NCBI GenBank assembly: GCA_037127255.1
Contig: JBANSL010000007.1
Span: 65,085,038-65,149,037 of the forward strand
Reading direction: 5' to 3'
Length of the DNA stretch: 64,000 bases
Source: Persicaria tinctoria
Lineage: Eukaryota; Streptophyta; Magnoliopsida; Caryophyllales; Polygonaceae
Shown here: one piece after another, positions 57,105 to 64,000 of the stretch
Numbering within the stretch: the stretch's first letter is position 1
Layout: the number at the start of each line of letters is the position of its first letter
Notes under the pieces: generated by a model
Database searches by the model: none
Seen by the model: only the letters and a program-made list of their open reading frames with translations
Told to the model about the DNA's origin: nothing
Made by a program: the position numbers and the translations under genes

Positions 57105-57462
57105 ACTCTACTCCATATAAACTTATTACCTTTATACTCTCGTTAATTATTTACAACTCCTATCAATTAATAAAATTTAAGAAAAAAAAATTAAAAAGTA
57201 ATAATTTTTCTAATACCTAAAAAATTTAAAATGGACATATATTTTAAACAAAAATTTAAGCCTAAAAAGACATATTGTATATTTTTGAATAGAAAGAGTA
57301 TTCACTAGTTTAATATATTTGACTTGCACGATATTTTTAAAAGTTATGCGATTTAAAAGTATCTCCACACTTGTGCTAACAATTTTTATAAAAATAAGTT
57401 TGTGTATAACGTTACACACTTATGTGAGTTAAAATAAAATTAAAAGAATTTTTATATTAATA

Positions 57463-57698
57463 CTCCATTCGATTCAAAATACATGTCGTTTGACTTTTCA
57501 GCACGTTATTTAATAAGCTAAAAACTATATAAAATATCAATTTTTTTTTTATTAATTTTTTTAATAACTTAATATTTGTTAGTAATAAATATTAAATTAT
57601 AAAAAATAAAAATAGAAAAGTTAATATATTATATAGTTGTTATCTCCTTAAAATACGTGTTGAAAAGTCAAACAACATATTATTTGGATCGGATGGAG
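57463..57698. mobile_element. Stowaway MITE
   Basis: 236 bp between TA dinucleotides (57461-57462, 57699-57700). Left CTCCATTCGATTCAAAATAC pairs with the complement of the right end, CTCCATCCGATCCAAATAAT. Subterminal GTTTGACTTTTCA(A/G)CACG is also mirrored. AT-rich centre. Confidence 0.88.
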
Positions 57699-57721
57699 TA
57701 TCTTTTAAATCTAACTATTTA

Positions 57722-58323
57722 GACCATCCACAATGGTTTTGTGCAAAATGTACACATTTGCACATGATGTGTAAAAATCCACATCGCGTTTTAGCAATTT
57801 GCTACATTTGTGAAATGTACATTTTTTATACACCATTGAAATACAATTCATTTAAAACAAAAAGGAAAATAAAATCATAAAAAATTAAACCAATGAAAAT
57901 GTCTTACTTTTTGTAAAAGTTTTTGCACATGAAGGAGATGATGTGCTCAAATTTGCACATCACATGCTCAAATGTGCACATTTGCACACACCCAAAACAA
58001 CCAATGGAGTTAAAAAAATGTCTAAAAAATACACATTTGCACACAACCATTGTGGATGGTCTGCAAATATACACATTTGAATATGTAATGTGCAAATTTG
58101 AGCACATCACTCCCTATGTGCAAAAACTTTTACAAAAAGCAAGGCAATTTTATTGATTGATTTTTGTATGATTTTATTTTCTTTTTTTTTAAATGAATTG
58201 TATTTGAATGGTGTGTGCAAAATACACATTTTACCAATTGAGCAAATTGTTAAAAAGTGATTTATATTTTTACACATCTTGTGCAAATGTGTATATTTTT
58301 ACCCAAAACCATTATCGATGGTC
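57722..58323. mobile_element. Harbinger-like foldback MITE (nested/inverted pair)
   Basis: TTA duplications at 57719-57721 and 58324-58326. Ends GACCATCCACAATGG and (complement) GACCATCGATAATGG. The left and right halves are long inverted copies (TTTTGTAAAAGTTTTTGCAC at about 57909 against GTGCAAAAACTTTTACAAAA at about 58119). An additional complete terminus CCATTGTGGATGGTC lies inside at 58047-58061, so a ~340-bp copy is joined to an inverted partial copy. Plus and minus ORFs here (58110-57904, 57923-58156) are mirror images produced by the palindrome. Confidence 0.78.
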
Positions 58324-58326
58324 TTA

Positions 58327-59129
58327 ATAGTTTGTGAAAACGAACTAACTTAAATAAGTATCCACACACTTGTGGATAGCCACCGCCATCGCCCGACGCC
58401 GCCGCCACTACCACCACCCCTCTCTCTCCCTCCCTCCAATAGTCCGATCACCTGGGATTGTCGCCGGTTCAAGCGGTGTACAGATCAATATTCTCCCTCC
58501 CACCGCCACCACCATAGTGCTCTAGTTCGACCTTCAGATCGGTGTTCTCCCTCCAGATCCAACCTTCAGATCGGTGCTCTCCCCCAGTTTGAGCTTCAGA
58601 TCTCCGGTCCGAGCTTCACCATCGGTGTTCTCCCTCTAGTCCTCTAGTCCGCAACCATCCACTCCCCCCAATTCCAGATCTACTACCCTTCTACCCTCTG
58701 CTTTACAGTTTGTCTCCCCAATTTCACCAATGACGTCTCTTTATTCTAACAACCTACCAAACAATATGTCTCGATAATGGTTTATTCTAATTTTTTATTC
58801 TCATTCTCATTCCAATTACTACACTCGTACCAAACGAGCCCTAAATTATACCAATCAATTCTCTTCTTGTATATTTTGAGATCATTTCTCTCTTTTCATC
58901 CCTTTTTCTATTTTAACACATTTGTTGGGAGAAATTTTTTTTCTCAAATCCTCCATTTTCTCTATTTTCTCTATTTTAAGACGGGCTTGCTCTTACTCCA
59001 CCACTTCCTTTCCTCCCTTGCCGGTTGCGCCGATTGTTCTCCGATTGAATTCGGATGACCATGGTTGTTCGATTGTTCGCCGACCCTTGCCGGTTTCCTC
59101 TTCCTGTTGAATCCGATTAGAGGCGGTTT
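58327..59129. other. GC-rich low-complexity fragment and MITE-like end
   Basis: 58372-58647 is open on the plus strand (91 codons, Pro/Ser/His-rich) but consists of repeats of TTCAGATCGGTG(C/T)TCTCCC, so a real protein is doubtful. At about 58820-58835 ACCAAACGAGCCCT resembles a Tourist-type terminus. No secure gene. Confidence 0.4.
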
Positions 59130-59989
59130 CTTCTTCATCCTCTTCCTGTTCTGAATCGGAGAGAAACTCTGTTGAATCCGATGAGAGACTTCCTGGTCCG
59201 CACCGAGCCCAAGGAACATCCGAAATTGGCCGGAATTCCGGATCTTGCGAGGTGGCTTTGTGGTCAGGGGAGAGCAGGGGCGTCGAATTGAATTTGGCCG
59301 GAATTTCGCATCTTGCGAGGTGGATTTGTGGTCAGGGGAGAGGGGGGCCGGCGAATTGAATTTGGCCGCCGAAGATGACGATCCAGCCTAGGGTTTGAGG
59401 TGATGGCCACTGCTCCTTCTCCATCTTCAAGGTCCCCTGGAGCTCCATCTTCAAGGTCCCCCCGAAGCTTCGTTGAATCTCAATTCGACCTTTTCCAAAC
59501 CCTAGAACAGGTCGAGAAAGAAGCCAGAGAGGCTTGTTCGGAGGAATTCGACCTCGACCGCCACGATTTCATCGAATTGATGGTGGTTGGTGGCTGTTTC
59601 ATCACCGCTCGACTTCCTTCCCCCGCTGCTTCATCTCTCCGGTTCTCTTTCCTCTCTCCGGGATGCTTCAACGTTTTGGAAAAATAAATAAAAAAAGGAG
59701 AGTCGCTGTTTAGAACAACGACTCTCCAATATCTTTTTTTTTTTTTTAAGTTTTCAATTAAATTAATTTTTTTAACCTAAAATTAAAAAAAAAATACAAA
59801 ATAGAGGTAAGTCGATGTTACAAACAGCGACTTACCTATTATATATATATTTTTTTAAACCCGGGGTAAAGTCGCTGTTTGAAACAACGACTTTACCCTA
59901 CTTTGGCTAAATCGCTAAATATTTTGAGATTTTGGCTATTCTCCAAATATTTTTCCGTTTTTTGGCTAATTCGAAAAAAAATTCTTTGG
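59130..59989. mobile_element. Relative of the Pack-MULE-like element, one end visible
   Basis: 59690-59983 repeats the arrangement of the 41975-43272 termini: AAGTCGCTGTTTGAAACAAC, AACAGCGACTTACCT and TTTTGGCTAATTCG. GC-rich cargo precedes it with an ORF at 59400-59687 (95 codons; DLFQTLEQVEKEAREACSEE, then EFDLDRHDFIELM), unrecognised. A matching left terminus was not found. Confidence 0.5.
59400..59687 (+). CDS. Hypothetical ORF, possible captured fragment
   Basis: 95 codons from MMATAPSPSSRSPGAPSSRS. A Ser/Pro-rich start with a repeated GAPSSRSP/RSP unit, then a helical acidic segment. No domain recognised. It lies inside MULE-like sequence, so a transduplicated gene piece is more likely than an independent gene. 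Confidence 0.3.
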   Translation: MMATAPSPSSRSPGAPSSRSPRSFVESQFDLFQTLEQVEKEAREACSEEFDLDRHDFIELMVVGGCFITARLPSPAASSLRFSFLSPGCFNVLEK

Positions 59990-60617
59990 AAAACCAACTA
60001 TTGAAAATCATTTTATATCAACTTAACGATGATAATCAAAGAAGAAGAAAATAATTTATACGCATATTATTTCAAATTTTAAATTTAAATAAATTTGATA
60101 TTAACACTCGTTCTACTAAAAAATACATGATTATCAAATATAAATAGATAGGATCATATAAACCAATGCCCTCTAACCTACTCTTATTATCAAGTGGATA
60201 TTTATATTGTTAAATTAGGAATGTATATTGTATACGTTATGTGTTTATAATATTGATTATGTGAAGTGATAAAAAAAATTAATTCGTTAAAAATACTATG
60301 TTTGAGGAGAAGTCACTTGTGACATATGCGATATCTGCTCTGTTATATATAATAGATACATAAATGGATAGATATGATTACCAAACATAAAAAGATATAA
60401 TTATATAATAATTGGATAGGAATTTATAAGTGCATCACAGCACCGTTCTAGAAAAGCTTATGAGTGGGTAAAATAGTGGATTGATAGATTTTTGGTTTAG
60501 GCTAATCAATTTTATACATGGAATTGGATTAATTTTCCATAAAACAATGTTGTATAATTTCTACTTTTAAGAAGAAGACGTCATGTGTCACATATGATTT
60601 CTCCTTTATTATATATA
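59990..60617. other. AT-rich sequence, no gene
   Basis: The phrase GAAGAAGACGTCATGTGTCACATATGATTTCTCC (60570-60603) resembles 60309-60340, hinting at an internal repeat or a Helitron 5' part. No ORF. Confidence 0.4.
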
Positions 60618-60660
60618 CTAGTCTTATTGCCCGCGACCTTCGCGGCTGGTTATTAAATTA
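60618..60660 (-). repeat. Helitron-type 3' end, minus orientation
   Basis: CTAG preceded (minus sense) by CCAGCCGCGAAGGTCGCGGG, an imperfect CGCGA/TCGCG hairpin. The 5' end was not located; GC-rich sequence at 60900-61440 may be its cargo. Confidence 0.55.
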
Positions 60661-60899
60661 TATACGTAGTATTATTTTATGTATTATATTTTTTATTCTT
60701 ATTATTGATAAGTATTAAATTATATAAATAAACAAATGAAAAACTTAACATTTAATATAATTTTTAACTTTTTTTAAAAAAGTGTTAAAAAATAAAGTGG
60801 TGTGTTTTAATTAACAAAGGGAGTATTAGATCATTTGAATATAACCTCATGATATATTTATTTTTCAAATAGATTTTATTTATGAGAAAACCCTGAAAC

Positions 60900-61455
60900 G
60901 CTCCCAAATAAAAGCTCCCACATAAAACCCTAGCCGCCAACCCCAACTACTCATGCAGATCGCCGCCGCCCTTGGTGGGCTCTCTCGGCGGCCGGACCTC
61001 CTTGTGGCGACGACCCTCACGTCTTCGCCGGTGTGGTCCCTTCCCTCGTCGACCTCCCGGTTGCTTGGCCGCCCCATCTCCAACCGCCGCCGCCTCCATC
61101 CATTAAGTCTCTGTCGGCCTGAGCGGCTCCGCCCTTGGCCTCCATCTCCAACCGGAACCCGCCCAGCTCACGCCGTTGCCGCTGTCCCCGGTGTCCGTCG
61201 GCCAAGCTTCCGGCGATTCTCCATCTCAAAAGCTTCCTCCACCGGCATCCTCTTCCTTTGCCGAGCCTTCCGTTGACATCCACTCCATCCCGGTGCCTCC
61301 CTTCACGCTCCTCCCCTGCCAAGCTTCATTCAAAGTCATCGATGATCCTCGCCGACAACCTCGCCTCCGTGGCCCTGGTGACTGACGTCGCCATCCCTTT
61401 CCCTTTCCCTCTTTGCTCTCCAAATTTCAGATCTGATATTCAAACTTGCCTATAA
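60900..61455 (+). other. GC-rich gene-like fragment, unassigned
   Basis: An AAAACCCTAGCCGCC leader is followed by open frames on the plus strand (60953-61276; 61135-61455 in another frame). Composition is Arg/Ser/Pro-rich without a recognised domain. High GC against AT-rich surroundings suggests a captured 5' gene region. Which frame, if any, is coding cannot be decided. Confidence 0.35.
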
Positions 61456-61682
61456 TCCTCCACAAGTCAAAATTAACCTCAATCTTTAATACAAATCCAA
61501 AATTTCAACCAAAATCTCAACAGATACCACGGATAAGCAAAACCCTCACCTTTATAAGCCAAAACTTCCATGTCTACACTCCCTCTCCTTGGATGCAAGC
61601 CACGTTGAAGAACCAGCAGTTTTGATGTTGAAGAACCAGCAGTTTAATTTTCTAGTTTTTTTTTTTTTTTTATTGGTTTGCC

Positions 61683-61743
61683 GACCCTCTGCGTAGGGTC
61701 TAACAAGTCATCCTCGGATGACTTCAGGATCGCTTGTCGATCC
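61683..61743. repeat. Three consecutive small hairpins
   Basis: GACCCT/AGGGTC (61683-61700), AAGTCATCC/GGATGACTT (61705-61724) and GGATCG/CGATCC (61727-61743), all perfect stems with short loops. The block is bounded by a T tract (61655-61669) and an A tract (61760-61772). Not assigned to any known element. Confidence 0.85.
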
Positions 61744-61772
61744 ACTTCTTGCCCACGGTAAAAAAAAAAAAA

Positions 61773-62891
61773 ATTATTTATTTTATAAATGATAATTCAC
61801 ATGCATTTATTTTTTTATAAAAAATATTAAAATTTAAAATAATGTTGATTTAAAAGATTTTAACTTTAATCTTTTATTTTCAATTATTTTATAAATTTTA
61901 TTTCTTTATCATTTTTCATATTTTTTTAAATGTATTGAAATTAAAATTTATTTATAAGATTAATAAGCGCGTGCCTGTCTATATATATACACACACTTAT
62001 TAATCTTATTTCCTTTGTTATGTTTAACACAATTCGTCATACTCGATCACCCTCCGTCTATATTTTGATGAAAAGTTTCATTTTTCAACATATAATTAAT
62101 TAATACAAAATCTTAAAGAAACTAACGGGCCCAATATAATAGCAATTTCAAAGATAAAATAATTTAAGGTATAAAAATTAAACTCTATTTTAGATCTTAA
62201 TAAACACAATATAATAGTAATTTTAGAATTAGTAAAAAAAACAAACGGGCCTAAATTGGAAACCATTTGATAGTGATTTCTTTTTTTTTTAATCAGCTTA
62301 AAATCCAATAAAAGTTTTTTTTTTTAATCCGATATCTCTTACGGTGCATAACATAGGTAAGAATAACTAACATATGCTCTAAAAATACAGCTTATAAAAC
62401 CTATGTTTTTAATGACAATTTTTTGTGTTATCTAAATAAAATTTAAAAAGTACGTTACTGTATGCTCTACGTAAACTGCTTTTCAAAAATACATGCCGTA
62501 TTTTATTGTTCAAATGATAAAATTAATTACGTTACTTTAAAAAAAATATCTATATGGTATTTTAAGATATGACGTTAAATATTTATATTAAAATGATAGA
62601 TTTTCTCAATAACTAAGATATGAAGTTGAATATTAATATTAAAAATGATAGGTTTTGTAACCATTTAAGATATGATGTTAAATATTTATATTAAAAACTA
62701 AATTTAATCTTCAATTAAAATAGACACATAGGACGTCACGTGTATAAATAGATAATGTAATCGTCTTACGTGACTTAAATATATTGGATCGTCATTAATT
62801 GACGTGTCAAAGATCCAGATCAGATTGCACCAGAGTACGACACGTAAGCGAATCGCACCAGAACCCGCCATATAGGATTTCCACGTCTCTG

Positions 62892-62922
<31 letters not shown>
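61773..62922. other. AT-rich sequence, no gene
   Basis: Only short spurious frames. The phrase TAAGATATGA(C/A)GTTAAATATT is repeated at 62562, 62608 and 62668, a minor degenerate tandem array of about 50-60 bp units. A (TA)n tract lies at 62900-62922. Confidence 0.5.
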
Positions 62923-63305
62923 CTAGTATAATACCCGCGCCATGGCGCGATATTTAATAAATAAAATAATAAAGGTAGACTTGAAATCTTTAAGAAAATG
63001 GTAAAAATGTTAACCATAAAGTTAGGCTCCATAAAACGGTTTTTAAATTAAGATATTATATTGATATAGATTATTAGTATTGTAATGTATAAAGATTTAA
63101 ATATAGATTAATAGTACACATTAGATTTAATCCAATATTTTGATTTAAACCCAATGGCTAGTTAATGGGTAAAAAATTAAAAGCGGGAAAATGTAAATGT
63201 AGGAAAAAGGCGAAGATAATGATTAGTTTAAAAATTTTAAATGAAGGAGTTGTTGACATATCATCAAAAATATTATAAATTAAGATATTATATCGATAGA
63301 TATTT
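62923..63305 (-). mobile_element. Helitron, minus orientation (3' end clear, 5' end uncertain)
   Basis: CTAG (62926-62923) preceded in minus sense by the hairpin CGCGCCATGGCGCGGG. The interior resembles 51907-52380. A TCTATCGATATAATATCTTA word near 63303 could be the 5' end, but related sequence continues to about 63390. Confidence 0.6.
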
Positions 63306-64000
63306 TGAATTAAACTCGATAGTTAGTAAATGGGTAAAAAATGAAAATTAAAAGAAAAAACGTGATTGGTTAAAAGGGAGTGGAATAAGGAGAGCGCGCC
63401 ACGTCAGCGGAAAGTATACAAAATTAAGTAGATATGAAACGTATGAAAAAATAATCCCGTTTTAATCCAGAAAACTCCATGGATGCGAAATCGCACCAGA
63501 GCCCGTTTCAGGCATCTGCTTTAGTATTCCCTCCGTCTCAAAATACATATCTTTTTAACCCATCTATTTTTTTTTCAAAAATACATGTCTTTTTAGATTT
63601 AATCGTTACACTTAGCATATTTTTTTACATCTAATCATTACTCTAATCTTTACCTCATTCCAAATAAACCAATGGATTTATTTTATTTTTAAAGATATGT
63701 ATAACAACTAATATATGGATACCATGTTATTTATTTCAATTGTTAAATTTAATAATTTTATTGATAAATGGGGTGACAAAAGGATTAATCTTTAGTACGG
63801 TTTTTGATAAATAAAGTGACAAAAGGTTTTAGGGTAAAAAGATGAATGTTTGACATTATCTTGGTAAAAAAAAAAGGATTAATCTTAGTAAATTTTTTTT
63901 ACTGTTTTAGTATATTAATTTTACTACAGTACGGTTTTTTATTTTATTTTTGAGTCAATGGGTCTTGGAGATTGTTTTAATATATTAAAATAGCTCAAAA
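63306..64000. other. AT-rich sequence with an incomplete Stowaway-like end
   Basis: At 63529 CTCCGTCTCAAAATACATAT resembles a Stowaway/mariner-type terminus, repeated in part at 63578 (AAAATACATGTCTTTTT). No matching right end is seen before the window closes. No gene. Confidence 0.45.

Noticed and set aside
57904..58156. Pair of plus and minus ORFs with similar Met/Cys/His-rich sequence
   Set aside because: Mirror-image translations of a foldback MITE palindrome.
58372..58647. Pro/His-rich plus ORF considered as a gene
   Set aside because: Made of short DNA repeats (TTCAGATCGGTG units) with no conserved domain; treated as low-complexity cargo.

Overview
This is nuclear DNA from a flowering plant, probably a eudicot; the species cannot be named from the sequence. 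The evidence is an RGA-type CC-NB-LRR resistance gene, plant lineages of copia and gypsy LTR retrotransposons with tRNA-Met-type primer sites, TRIM elements, Helitrons with CTAG ends, Stowaway and Harbinger MITEs, and AT-rich intergenic sequence. There is no operon-like organisation and no RNA gene was recognised.

Layout. 129-27587 is a nest of transposons. A short hAT-like element (CAGTG/CAATG ends, CCTAGGCG-rich arms) is split by a gypsy-type element (289-27172). That element's right LTR is split by an Athila/Tat-like non-autonomous gypsy element (3876-26312, target duplication AGAAC). The Athila-like element was hit three times: by a SIRE-type copia (4954-14714, ATCTC), by a small gag-only LTR element (18228-20943) and by an insertion that left a solo LTR (21848-23790). 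27588-29182 holds a truncated TRIM, a LINE tail and a Stowaway MITE.

29718-32777 is the only intact cellular gene, a 1019-codon CC-NB-LRR. Just before its stop is a splice donor. Three downstream exon-like segments (32873-32955, 33121-33184, 50948-51090) keep the reading phase, so the gene may have an alternative C-terminus reached across an intron of about 17.8 kb. That putative intron contains a very young gag-less copia element (33302-36702, CCTCC), a Harbinger MITE, a degenerate region with FDPxG motifs, tandem repeats ending in a Helitron terminus, a LINE relic, a Pack-MULE-like element (41975-43272), and an LTR element with an unrecognised ORF (44094-49842, CATGT). The last contains a solo LTR (45436-45598, GGATC) and an internally deleted Tork-type copia (46352-49224, ACATG), which itself contains a complete TRIM (47425-47889).

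51100-64000 is mostly Helitrons in minus orientation, seen as CTAG plus hairpin ends at 51167, 51907, 52620, 55537, 60618 and 62923. One carries a replication protein A-like gene fragment (53948-53428). Further Stowaway and Harbinger MITEs and GC-rich captured-looking fragments also lie here. The genes do not form a pathway; the main biology is a resistance gene embedded in and possibly remodelled by transposons.
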